From contig NZ_LIQZ01000038.1 in assembly GCF_001418655.1 (NCBI RefSeq), positions 1 through 42,486 of the forward strand: a DNA stretch of 42,486 nt. Reading direction: 5' to 3'. Below are positions 14,996 to 23,507 of the stretch, piece by piece. Position 1 is the stretch's first letter. Each line of letters starts with the position of its first letter. A program made the position numbers and the translations under genes. This stretch comes from Streptomyces phaeochromogenes. Lineage in GTDB: Bacteria; Actinomycetota; Actinomycetes; Streptomycetales; Streptomycetaceae. Under the pieces are notes generated by a model that did not search any database, was not told the DNA's origin, and saw only the letters and a list, made by a program, of their open reading frames with translations.

Positions 14996-17900
14996 ATGCG
15001 CGTCACCTCTGTCGAGTCGACCGAGCTCTTCGTCGGAACCACCGAGCAGCCGCGCCAGATCGTGGCCGTCGAGCTGAACCACTCCCCCGGCCGGACCGTC
15101 CGTCTCACCGTCGAGGGCTCCGGTGTCGCCGGGGAGGCCCTCGTCACGGTGGCCGACGACGGCACCGCGCGCGCCGAGATACCTGTGCGCACCGGCCTCG
15201 CCCCGGGCGAGCGCCGCGACATCTCGGTGACCGCGACCGACGTGATCGCCACCGCCGAGGCCCAAGTGGCCGTGCACCCCGCCGAGTTCACTGCGGCGGA
15301 GCCGGGCTGGACGATGTTCATGGTCAGCCACTTCCACTACGACCCCGTCTGGTGGAACACCCAGGGCGCGTACACCGAGACCTGGGACATCGCCGACGAC
15401 CCGGCGTCGACGGGGCTGCCCGCACGCACCTTCGACTCCCGCGGCCAGTCCGGCATGAGTCTCGTACGGGCCCACTGCGACCTGGCGCGCCGCGATCCGG
15501 CGTACACCTTCGTGCTCGCGGAGGTCGACTACCTCAAGCCGTACTGGGACGCCTTCCCGGAGGAGCGCGCCTTCCTGCGGGAGCTGCTGCGGACCGGCCG
15601 GGTCGAGATCATGGGCGGCACCTACAACGAGCCCAACACCAACCTCACCGGCGCCGAGGCGACCATCCGCAACGCCGTCTACGGGGACGGCTTCCAGCGT
15701 GGCGTCATGGGCGCGTCGCCCGAGACGGCCTGGCAGTTGGACGCCTTCGGCCACGACCCGCAGTTCCCGGGGCTGATGGCCGACGCGGGGCTGTCCTCCA
15801 GCTCGTGGGCGCGCGGCCCGTTCCACCAGTGGGGTCCCACGCTGTCCGTGTTCGGCGAGGAGCCCCGGGATCCGAACCGGATGCAGTTCCCCGCGGAGTT
15901 CTCGTGGATCGCCCCCTCGGGGCGCGGGCTGCTGACCGCCTACATGGTCAACCACTACGGCGCGGGCTGGGCCATCGACAACGCACCGACTCTGCCCGAG
16001 GCCCAGGCAGCCGCGCTCAAGCTCTTCAAGGGCCTCAAGCAGGTCGCGCTCACCCGCAACGTGCTGCTCCCGGTCGGCGGGGACTACGCGCCACCGTGCC
16101 GCTGGGTCATGGACATCCACCGAGACTGGAACGCCCGTTACGTCTGGCCGCGCTTCGTCAGCGCCGTGCCGCGCGACTTCTTCGCGGCCGTGCGCGCCGA
16201 GTTGGACGCCGAGGGGCGCACGGCGTCACCGCAGACCCGGGACATGAACCCCGTCTACACCGGCAAGGACGTCTCCTACATCGACACCAAGCAGGCCCAG
16301 CGGTACGGGGAGACGCTGCTCGCCGACGCCGAGGCCTGGGCGACGCTCGCCTCGCTCGTCACCGGGCACCCGTATCCGGACGCGGCCCTCGACAAGGCGT
16401 GGCGGCAGCTGATCTACGGCGCCCATCACGACGCCATCACCGGCTCGGAGTCCGACCAGGTCTACATCGACCTGCTCACTGGGTGGCGGGAGCTGGCGGA
16501 CCTCGCCGAGACCGTGCACGCCGACGCGACCGACGCGCTCGCCCGGCACGTGGCCCCGCTGCCGGGCGCCGGCCCCGACCTGGTGGTCTTCAACTCCGCG
16601 ACCTGGCAGCGGCAGGACGTACTGACCGTCGACGACCCCGGACTCGTACCGCTCGACGACACGGGTCTCCCGCTGCCCGCCGTACGGGAGAACGGCGAGC
16701 TCCGCGTGATCGTGCCGGAGGTCCCCGGCATGGGGCTCAAAGCACTCCCGCTCACGCGGGGCACCGTCCCCGAGTGGGTGCCGGGCGAAGGCACCACGAT
16801 CCGCAACGAGTTCTACGAGCTGACCGTCGACCCGGGACGCGGCGGCGGCGTGAGCAGGCTGCGCGCGCTCGTCGAGGGCGGGCGGGACCTGCTGCGCGCC
16901 GGTGACATCGGCAACGAGCTGGTCGTGCAGGAGGAGTACCCGCGGCACCCCCGCTTCGGCGAGGGCCCCTGGCATCTCACCCCGACCGGCACCACGGCCG
17001 CCCGCAGCCGCGACGTGACCGCGGGCGTCCGGGTCGAGCACTCCCCCGCCGGTTCCCGCATCACCGTCACCGCCGACCTCGGCCTCTTCCGCTACACACA
17101 GCGGCTGTGCCTGTGGAAGGGGGTCGCGCGCCTGGACGTGTCCACCACGATCGACGGATACGACGGCGCCGACCGGCTGATCCGGGTCCGCTGGCCCTCC
17201 GACGTGCGGGGCGGACTGCCGGTGCACGAGGTGGCCGATGCCGTGATCGGGCGCGGGTTCGGCTTCGTGGAGGTCGACAGCGAGCGGTTCCCCTGGACGC
17301 TGGACAACCCGGCCAACACCTGGTTCGGCCTGGGCTCCACGGCCCGTGCCGAGATCCGCGACGACACGGGCGCGCTGCTCGGCCACCGTTCGATCGGCGT
17401 GGCCGAACTCGTCCACTCCTCCTGGGACGAGGCCGGTGAACTCGGCACCCCGCTCGCGGCGGCCCTGGTCCGCGCGGGCGTCACCGCGACCTCGACGATC
17501 GCCGACGGACCGCGCTACGGCGACCTGGAGATCGACTCCAACCTGCCCGACATCCGCATCGCCGTCGGCGGCCCCGAACGCAACGCGGTCGTCGCCGAGG
17601 CGCTCGGCTGGGACCCGGCCGCCGGACGCGAACTGCGCCGCCAGCTCACCGAGCGCGGCGTGGCGGCCGTCTGGGTCGCGCCGCGCGCGAGCCTGCGCGA
17701 GGAGTGGGTCCCCGGAGCCGACCTCCGCGACCTCGAACGGCTGCCGCTGCTCGTCGTGGCGGGCGCCCGCCCGCAGGACGACGCCAAGGCGGTGGACGCG
17801 CTGGTGGCCGACCTGGACGACGCGATCCTGCGGGCCACGGCGGCGGGCGGCGGCGAGGCCCTGCCGCCGGGCGACGCCTGGGACGGCCGCAGCTTCGCCG

Positions 17901-19303
17901 TCCTCAACCGCGGCACACCCGGCTGCGTGGTCACCTCGTCCGGGAACCTCTACATGTCGCTGATGCGCTCGTGCACGGGCTGGCCCTCGGGCATCTGGAT
18001 CGACCCGCCCCGCCGAACCGCCCCCGACGGCTCGGCCTTCCAGCTCCAGCGCTGGTCCCACACCTTCGAGTACGCCGTGGTGGGCGGCGAGGGCGACTGG
18101 CGGAAGCTCGGCCTGCCGCGCACCGGCCACGCGTACAACCACCCGCTCACGGCACGGCTGCGCGACGGCGAAGCATCGGGCACATCGGACGCGTCCGACG
18201 CATCGCCGCAGGCCCCCGTCCTGCCGAGGAGAGCGACCCTGCTGAGACTGGAGCCCGAGGGCGAGGTCCTGCTCGACGCGCTCAAACCGGCCGGCTCGCC
18301 GCTGGCCCGCGGCAGCGTGGCCCCGGCGGACCCGGGCCGCGGAGTCGTCGTACGGATGCACGAGGTGTCAGGCCGTCCGGTGCTGGCCCAGGTGCGCGGC
18401 CCGCTGGCGTGGACGGCCGGAGCGCGCGCCGACGTCCTGGAGAACCCCGGGACACCGCTGGCCCCGGACCAGGAAGGGGTTCTCGACATCGGCCTGACCG
18501 GGTTCGAGGTCGCGACGGTCCTGGCGACGCCGGAGGACGGACACACTCCGCACGGCCCCGGCGTCGCCGCGCACGAGCCCGCGCAACCCGTCCACACCCG
18601 GTACTGGCTGCACAACTCGGGCCCCGCCCCGCGCGGCAACATGCCCGTCGCGGTGTACGTCTCGCCGACCGTGCTCACCGTCGCCGGGGGCCCCGTGACC
18701 GCGACGGTCCGCGTCAGCTCGGAGCTCACCGACGCCCCGGTGTCGGGCACGGTCGCCCTGCGCGTACCGCCCGGCTGGTCCACCGAACCCGCCGAACTCC
18801 CGTACGCGCTGGGCCCCGGCGGCTTCACCCTCTCCGAGGTCACCGTCACCGCGGCCCCCGACGCCGCACCCGGCCGCCACTGGCTCGCCGCACTGCTGTC
18901 GTACGGCGGTCAGACGTACGAGGACGTCGTGGCGCTCGACGTGCCGGGCACCGTCCCGGAGGGCGAGCCGGACGGCCGCAGGGGCCCGACTCTCGTGTCC
19001 AGCCTGGGAGTTGAGCGGATGAGGGTCCGCGCGGGCGAGCTCGGCCGGGTTCCGGTGACCGTCCGCAACACCACCCGCGGTCCGGTCGACGGCACCCTGT
19101 GGGCGGTGTCGTCGTGGGGCACCTGGCCGGGGGTGGGTCCGGGCTGCCAGGGCTTCACCGTGCCCGCCGGGGAGCGGCTGGAGTGCGTGATCGAGGTGGA
19201 CGGCCGCGCGGTGCCGCCGGGTTCGTACTGGCTGATGGCGAAGATCGCCTGGCACGGCAGCGTCGCCTACACCGAGGCCGTACCGCTGGAGGTGCTGCCG
19301 TGA
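14996..19303 (+). CDS. GH38 alpha-mannosidase, very large, with C-terminal NEW3-like domain
   Basis: A 1435-residue metal-dependent retaining alpha-mannosidase without a signal peptide, so probably cytoplasmic. Catalytic residues: HFHYDPVWW at 112-120 (metal ligands His114 and Asp116), QLDAFGHD with the nucleophile Asp249, and HHDAITG at 477-483 (metal-ligand His). Around 110 residues precede the catalytic core. GH38 enzymes commonly have about 1000 residues; here the beta-rich region after ~550 is extended and a NEW3-like module (VYVSPTVLTVAGGPVTATVR, then VPPGWSTEP) lies at ~1220-1310. The ATG at 14996 follows TAGGAG. The gene overlaps the next by four bases (GTGA). It should trim alpha-linked mannose from imported oligosaccharides, as the first step in the proposed pathway. 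Confidence 0.93.
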   Translation: MRVTSVESTELFVGTTEQPRQIVAVELNHSPGRTVRLTVEGSGVAGEALVTVADDGTARAEIPVRTGLAPGERRDISVTATDVIATAEAQVAVHPAEFTAAEPGWTMFMVSHFHYDPVWWNTQGAYTETWDIADDPASTGLPARTFDSRGQSGMSLVRAHCDLARRDPAYTFVLAEVDYLKPYWDAFPEERAFLRELLRTGRVEIMGGTYNEPNTNLTGAEATIRNAVYGDGFQRGVMGASPETAWQLDAFGHDPQFPGLMADAGLSSSSWARGPFHQWGPTLSVFGEEPRDPNRMQFPAEFSWIAPSGRGLLTAYMVNHYGAGWAIDNAPTLPEAQAAALKLFKGLKQVALTRNVLLPVGGDYAPPCRWVMDIHRDWNARYVWPRFVSAVPRDFFAAVRAELDAEGRTASPQTRDMNPVYTGKDVSYIDTKQAQRYGETLLADAEAWATLASLVTGHPYPDAALDKAWRQLIYGAHHDAITGSESDQVYIDLLTGWRELADLAETVHADATDALARHVAPLPGAGPDLVVFNSATWQRQDVLTVDDPGLVPLDDTGLPLPAVRENGELRVIVPEVPGMGLKALPLTRGTVPEWVPGEGTTIRNEFYELTVDPGRGGGVSRLRALVEGGRDLLRAGDIGNELVVQEEYPRHPRFGEGPWHLTPTGTTAARSRDVTAGVRVEHSPAGSRITVTADLGLFRYTQRLCLWKGVARLDVSTTIDGYDGADRLIRVRWPSDVRGGLPVHEVADAVIGRGFGFVEVDSERFPWTLDNPANTWFGLGSTARAEIRDDTGALLGHRSIGVAELVHSSWDEAGELGTPLAAALVRAGVTATSTIADGPRYGDLEIDSNLPDIRIAVGGPERNAVVAEALGWDPAAGRELRRQLTERGVAAVWVAPRASLREEWVPGADLRDLERLPLLVVAGARPQDDAKAVDALVADLDDAILRATAAGGGEALPPGDAWDGRSFAVLNRGTPGCVVTSSGNLYMSLMRSCTGWPSGIWIDPPRRTAPDGSAFQLQRWSHTFEYAVVGGEGDWRKLGLPRTGHAYNHPLTARLRDGEASGTSDASDASPQAPVLPRRATLLRLEPEGEVLLDALKPAGSPLARGSVAPADPGRGVVVRMHEVSGRPVLAQVRGPLAWTAGARADVLENPGTPLAPDQEGVLDIGLTGFEVATVLATPEDGHTPHGPGVAAHEPAQPVHTRYWLHNSGPAPRGNMPVAVYVSPTVLTVAGGPVTATVRVSSELTDAPVSGTVALRVPPGWSTEPAELPYALGPGGFTLSEVTVTAAPDAAPGRHWLAALLSYGGQTYEDVVALDVPGTVPEGEPDGRRGPTLVSSLGVERMRVRAGELGRVPVTVRNTTRGPVDGTLWAVSSWGTWPGVGPGCQGFTVPAGERLECVIEVDGRAVPPGSYWLMAKIAWHGSVAYTEAVPLEVLP

Positions 19304-19986
19304 GCGACCACGTACATGCGCGTTCGCATCCACCCGGCAGCCCCGCACACGTCCACCTGCCCGACGGCGTGGCCGCGCTCGTGGACGGCGACGCCCTCGC
19401 CGCGGCGCACGTGGACGCGCTGCTGAGGGTCGTACCGCCGCGCGATCCCGTGACCCGGCCCGACGCGTCGGCGCGTGCCGAACGGCAGCGGCGGCGCTGG
19501 GCGACCCAGGTGGTCGTCGTGGACGAACTGGCCCGCCGGGCCTGCGCCGAGCGCGGGCTGAAGCCTCCCGAAGAAGTCCGGCCGGCGCACGTACTCGCCG
19601 TGGCCGAGGAGGACGTCGCGGATCTCGGCAGCATCGTCGCCGCGGTGCTCGCCCACTCCCCGGCCGCGCGCGTCCTGCTCGCCGCGCTGGAGAGCGAGCA
19701 GGACGTGCCGGAGTCGGCGGTACGGGACTACTACGACCGCAACCCGGACCGCTTCCTCACCCCGGACGCCCTGCGCCGCGGGGTCGACCCGTTCGGCGGG
19801 ACGGACGCCTCGGACCACCTGCCGTACGAGGGCGTACGCGAGGGTGTCGCCCACGAGTTGCGCCGGTCCGCCGGCCGGCGTGCCTTCTTCGCCTGGCTCG
19901 ACCGGGCGCGCGCCGGGGTGGTGTACGCCGCCGGGCACGAGCATCCCGGCGATCCGTCGCACCCGGACCACGAACACCGGCACTGA
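19300..19986 (+). CDS. Unknown protein with SurA/PrsA-like segment and His-rich ends
   Basis: A 228-residue protein I cannot assign. It is coupled to GH38 by a GTGA overlap with GGAGG about six bases upstream. The middle is helical and charged, and PESAVRDYYDRNPDRFLTPDALR resembles the segment before the parvulin domain in SurA/PrsA-type peptidyl-prolyl isomerases, but no parvulin domain follows. There is no signal peptide or membrane segment. Both termini are rich in histidine (SDHVHARSH..., AHVHL; and GHEHPGD...HPDHEHRH), suggesting metal binding. Because GH38 enzymes need a divalent metal, a chaperone or metal-delivery role for its neighbour is possible. This is inference only; an unrelated role is equally open. 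Confidence 0.7.
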   Translation: MSDHVHARSHPPGSPAHVHLPDGVAALVDGDALAAAHVDALLRVVPPRDPVTRPDASARAERQRRRWATQVVVVDELARRACAERGLKPPEEVRPAHVLAVAEEDVADLGSIVAAVLAHSPAARVLLAALESEQDVPESAVRDYYDRNPDRFLTPDALRRGVDPFGGTDASDHLPYEGVREGVAHELRRSAGRRAFFAWLDRARAGVVYAAGHEHPGDPSHPDHEHRH

Positions 19987-20092
19987 CCGCACGACGGCCG
20001 TGTACGGGCCGCGCGCCGACGGCGCACTGACCGCGCAGCGACCGCGTCCGGAACCTAAAAGCAACACAGCACCCATTGACCTCCGATGAATT

Positions 20093-20141
20093 CTGGTCCA
20101 CCTTTTCATCAATCGGAGTCGAAGTTGGTGAATTGAACCAG
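20093..20141 (+). promoter_or_regulatory. Promoter/operator region of the sugar ABC operon
   Basis: Two motif copies lie here, each with one mismatch: C-TGGTC-CACCT-TTTCA-T (20093-20109) and T-TGGTG-AATTG-AACCA-G (20125-20141). The second is partly palindromic (TGGT...ACCA). A TTGACC hexamer at 20076-20081 could be the -35. The 183 bases between the two genes hold no other feature that I recognise. Confidence 0.5.
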
Positions 20142-20169
20142 CAGCAGACTGGGTCTCAGGAGGGCAGCA

Positions 20170-21540
20170 ATGCGCGCAAGAAGACTGACCGGATCCCTGG
20201 CCTGGCTCGTCGTGGTGACGTTGACGGCCGCAGGCTGCGGCCTGTCCGGCGGCTCCGACGGCGGTGGCGCCACCGCGGGCGGTTGCAAGGTCGACGAGGG
20301 AAACGTCGGGTCGGGCAAACTCACCGGTGACGTCAAGGGGAAGATCACTTTCCAGACGACCAACCTGAAGAAGGACTTCGGAGGCTTCTTCAACGGGGTG
20401 ATCAAGGACTTCGAGAAGGCCAACCCCGGCACCTCGGTCAAGTGGATCGACGACCCCGGCGACAGCACGTTCACTCAACGCACCGTCGCCGACGCCCAGG
20501 GCTGCACGATGCCGGACGTGATCAACATCGACGCCCCCACCGCGACCGCCCTCACCAAGGCCGGTTACCTGCTGAACGTGGGCGTCAAGGACCCGGACGC
20601 CGCCAAGCCCTTCGTCCCGGCGTTCTGGAAGTCCAGCACCTACAAGGACGCCTCGGGGAAGGCGGCGCACACCGTGCTGCCCTGGTACACCGGCGGCGTC
20701 CTCCTCACGTACAACACCGACATGCTGAAGAAGGCCGGGATCGACCCGGCGAAGCCGCCGAAGACGATGTTCGGGCTGTTCGCCGACTACGAGAAGATCG
20801 CCAAGTCGGCCAAGGGCAAGTACTTCGCGACGATGGCCAACCCGATCTGGCGGATCCCGGCCGACTGGGACCAGATGAACATCAAGACGCTGTCCGCAGA
20901 CGGCAAGTCGGCCGTCTTCGCCGACGATCCGAGGACCGCCCAGTGGGTGGCATGGATGGCGAGGCTGTACAAGGAAGGCGCGATGCCGAAGGACTCGCTG
21001 TCCTCCAGCAACGACCCCTCCACGCCGTACAGCCAGGGCCAGGTCGCCTACGGTTCGACGAACCCGAGCTTCGTGCGCTTCGTGAAGCAGAACAGCCCGT
21101 CGGTGTACGCCAAGACCGGCGTCGGCCAGCAGCCCTTCGACGCGCTCGGCCACACCACGGCCGCCCCTCAGTACATCTCGGTCGCCGCGACCAGCAAGCA
21201 CGCTCCCACGGCGCTCGCGTTCGCCAAGTTCCTCACCAACGCCGAGAACCAGACGGCCTGGTGCAAGGATCCGAACGTCGTGATCTTCCCGACGACCACG
21301 ACCTCGCTGGACGACCCGTTCTTCCAGAACGCGACCGGCAGCGACCCCTTCTCCCAGGCCCGCAAGCTCGTCGCCGAGCAGCTCAAGACCACCACCGCCT
21401 ACCAGACCAACGTCTCCCCGGCCGTGCAGAAGGCCATCGTGTCCCAGGTGCAGCTGGCCATGCAGGGCAAGAAGAGCCCGGAGCAGGCTGTGAAGGACGC
21501 CCAGGAGAAGGCCAACGACCTGCTGAAGCAGGCAGGCTGA
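20170..21540 (+). CDS. Sugar ABC transporter substrate-binding lipoprotein (family 1)
   Basis: A 456-residue lipoprotein of the MalE/UgpB-like family that captures sugars outside the cell. The ATG at 20170 follows AGGAGG. The signal ends in the lipobox LTAAGC with Cys23, followed by a Ser/Gly-rich linker. Typical features are KGKITFQTTN, DFEKANPGTSVKWID, the DVINIDAPTATALTKAGYL region and a C-terminal SPEQAVKDAQEKANDLLKQ helix. It is followed after two bases by two MalF/MalG-type permeases. Its position inside the mannosidase/hexosaminidase island suggests an oligosaccharide containing mannose and GlcNAc as ligand, which the sequence alone cannot prove. Confidence 0.93.
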   Translation: MRARRLTGSLAWLVVVTLTAAGCGLSGGSDGGGATAGGCKVDEGNVGSGKLTGDVKGKITFQTTNLKKDFGGFFNGVIKDFEKANPGTSVKWIDDPGDSTFTQRTVADAQGCTMPDVINIDAPTATALTKAGYLLNVGVKDPDAAKPFVPAFWKSSTYKDASGKAAHTVLPWYTGGVLLTYNTDMLKKAGIDPAKPPKTMFGLFADYEKIAKSAKGKYFATMANPIWRIPADWDQMNIKTLSADGKSAVFADDPRTAQWVAWMARLYKEGAMPKDSLSSSNDPSTPYSQGQVAYGSTNPSFVRFVKQNSPSVYAKTGVGQQPFDALGHTTAAPQYISVAATSKHAPTALAFAKFLTNAENQTAWCKDPNVVIFPTTTTSLDDPFFQNATGSDPFSQARKLVAEQLKTTTAYQTNVSPAVQKAIVSQVQLAMQGKKSPEQAVKDAQEKANDLLKQAG

Positions 21541-21542
21541 TC

Positions 21543-22562
21543 GTGGCGACGCAGACCGCGAAGCCGGCGTCTGCGCCCGGTGCGGAGCACACAGCCTCCG
21601 TGCCGGGCGCGGCCCCGTCCCGCATACGCCGACTTGGCCGGGCGGTACTGCCCGGCCCCGCTCCCGGAGCCAACGGCGCGGCGCTGTACCGCCGTTGGTG
21701 GCTGCCCTGGCTGTGGACCGCCCCCGCGATCGTCTGCGCGGTGGTCTTCGGCGTGTTCCCGTTCCTCAACACGCTCCTGCTGTCGTTCACCGACGCCAAG
21801 CCGCTCGGCGGCGCCGCGAGTTTCGTCGGGCTCGACAACTACACCCGGATGCTGGACGACTCGGACTTCTGGCTGGCGACCCGCAACAGCATCCTGTACG
21901 CGCTGATCGTCGTACCGCTGATGGTCCTGCTGCCACTGCTGCTGGCCATCCTGGTGGAGAAGAACCTGCCCGGCATCGGCTTCTTCCGCTCGGCCTTCTA
22001 CACCCCGGTGCTCGCCTCCAGTGTGGTCGTGGGGCTGAGCTGGCAGTGGCTGCTGGCCGACGACGGGCTCATCAACACCTGGCTGGAGAAGGCCCATCTG
22101 ATCAGGGACGCCATCCCGTTCCTGTCCGACTCGTGGCTGATCCTGTTCTCCGCGATGGGCCTGACCCTGTGGAAGGGGCTCGGCTGGTACATGATCTTCT
22201 ACCTGGCCGCGCTGGGGAACGTGCCCAAGGAACTGCACGAGGCGGCGTCCATGGACGGCGCCGGTGCGGTCCGTCGTTTCTGGCACATCACCGTGCCGGG
22301 CGTGCGGCAGGCCATGATGCTGGTCGGCACCCTCACCGGCATCGGCTCACTGCGGGTGTTCACCGAGCTCTACATGCTCGGCGGTCCCACCGGCGGTCCC
22401 GGTGGCGCGGACCGCACGCTGCCCTTCTACATCAAGGACGTCGGCCTCGACCCGATCACCGGCAACGCCGGTTACGGCTCGGCGGTCAGTGTGGCGCTGT
22501 TCCTGCTGACGCTGGGGCTGACCCTGCTGGCACAGCGGCTCACGAGGGAGGACGAGTCATGA
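21543..22562 (+). CDS. Sugar ABC transporter permease (MalF/UgpA-like)
   Basis: A 339-residue integral membrane protein of the carbohydrate uptake-1 family. A ~55-residue Ala/Pro-rich cytoplasmic N-terminus precedes six transmembrane segments, the first being WTAPAIVCAVVFGVFPFLNT. The EAA coupling loop is clear: ELHEAASMDGAGAVRRFWHITVPG is split around AASMDGAG. The GTG at 21543 begins two bases after the binding-protein stop; the end overlaps the next permease by ATGA. No ATPase gene is present in the operon. In Streptomyces such transporters share the ATPase MsiK, which would have to come from elsewhere in the genome. Confidence 0.93.
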   Translation: MATQTAKPASAPGAEHTASVPGAAPSRIRRLGRAVLPGPAPGANGAALYRRWWLPWLWTAPAIVCAVVFGVFPFLNTLLLSFTDAKPLGGAASFVGLDNYTRMLDDSDFWLATRNSILYALIVVPLMVLLPLLLAILVEKNLPGIGFFRSAFYTPVLASSVVVGLSWQWLLADDGLINTWLEKAHLIRDAIPFLSDSWLILFSAMGLTLWKGLGWYMIFYLAALGNVPKELHEAASMDGAGAVRRFWHITVPGVRQAMMLVGTLTGIGSLRVFTELYMLGGPTGGPGGADRTLPFYIKDVGLDPITGNAGYGSAVSVALFLLTLGLTLLAQRLTREDES

Positions 22563-23461
22563 CGACCGCGACGGCAACCTCGACCGCGACCGAGACAGCA
22601 CGGCGCAGGAGACTGCTCCCGCGCTGGCGGGACTACGGCCGCCCCCGCGAACTGGTCGTCCGCTACCTGCTGTTGCTCTTCGTGCTCGGCATCACCGTCG
22701 GGCCGTTGGTCTGGCAGCTGCTGGCCTCGCTGAAGAGCACCGGCGAGGACGTCTTCGGCGCGAACGCCTCACTGTTCCCGCACGAGCCGACCCTGCGGGC
22801 CTACCGGGCGGTCTTCGACCAGGTGCCGGTGGCCACGTACATCAGGAACAGCATGTTCGTGGTCGTCCTGTCGGTCGGCAGCCAGCTGCTGTTCTCGACC
22901 ACGGCCGGCTACATGCTCTCCAAGCCCAACTGGAAGGGCCGCAAGGCGGTTTGGGTCGTACTGATCGCCTCGATGATGTTCCCCTTCGAGTCGATCATGG
23001 TGTCGCTGTTCCTGAGCATCCGCGACCTGGGCCTGGTCGACAACCTGGTGGGCGTGTGGCTGCCCGGGTTCGTCGGCGCCATCAACGTCCTGCTGATGCG
23101 CGCCGCGTTCATGGCCGTGCCACGCGAGATCGAGGACTCGGCGATGCTCGACGGCGCGGGCGAGTGGCAACGCTTCCGGTACCTGTATCTGCCGTCCGCG
23201 TGGGGCGCGATCCTAGTGGTCACCATCAACACCTTCATCAGCGCCTGGGACGACTTCCTCTGGCCGTTGATCGTGCTGCGCTCGGAGGAACACATGACGC
23301 TGACGCTCGGTCTCTCGCGGCTGCAGAGCTCGTCGTTCGGCTACGACCAGCGGGTGGTGATGGCCGGTTCGGTGATCTCCGTCATCCCGGTGCTGGTGCT
23401 GTTCGTGATCACCCAGCGGTGGTTCTACAAGGGGGTTTCGTCGGGGGCCGTGAAGCTCTGA
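22559..23461 (+). CDS. Sugar ABC transporter permease (MalG/UgpE-like)
   Basis: A 300-residue permease with six transmembrane segments. After a Thr/Ala-rich N-terminus comes YLLLLFVLGITVGPLVWQLL, then the family region around NSMFVVVLSVGSQLLFSTTAGYML. The EAA loop is present as PREIEDSAMLDGAGEWQRF. The C-terminus VITQRWFYKGVSSGAVKL is the standard ending of MalG-class permeases. It starts within the ATGA overlap and ends the importer operon, followed at once by a strong hairpin. Confidence 0.95.
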   Translation: MTTATATSTATETARRRRLLPRWRDYGRPRELVVRYLLLLFVLGITVGPLVWQLLASLKSTGEDVFGANASLFPHEPTLRAYRAVFDQVPVATYIRNSMFVVVLSVGSQLLFSTTAGYMLSKPNWKGRKAVWVVLIASMMFPFESIMVSLFLSIRDLGLVDNLVGVWLPGFVGAINVLLMRAAFMAVPREIEDSAMLDGAGEWQRFRYLYLPSAWGAILVVTINTFISAWDDFLWPLIVLRSEEHMTLTLGLSRLQSSSFGYDQRVVMAGSVISVIPVLVLFVITQRWFYKGVSSGAVKL

Positions 23462-23477
23462 CGGCCCGCCGGCCGTC
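23460..23477. terminator. Terminator between convergent genes
   Basis: GACGGCC-CGCC-GGCCGTC is a perfect 7-bp stem that begins at the permease stop codon. The GH3 gene ends on the opposite strand at 23508, so the hairpin may serve both directions. Confidence 0.6.
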
Positions 23478-23507
23478 GCTGTCGACTGCCCCTGTCGGCC
23501 ATCGCCG

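Noticed and set aside
16226..18361. Several very long antisense frames, for example opposite the GH38 gene
   Set aside because: They are high-GC shadows with no recognisable motifs, rich in Arg/Gly/Ala, lying opposite well-supported genes.
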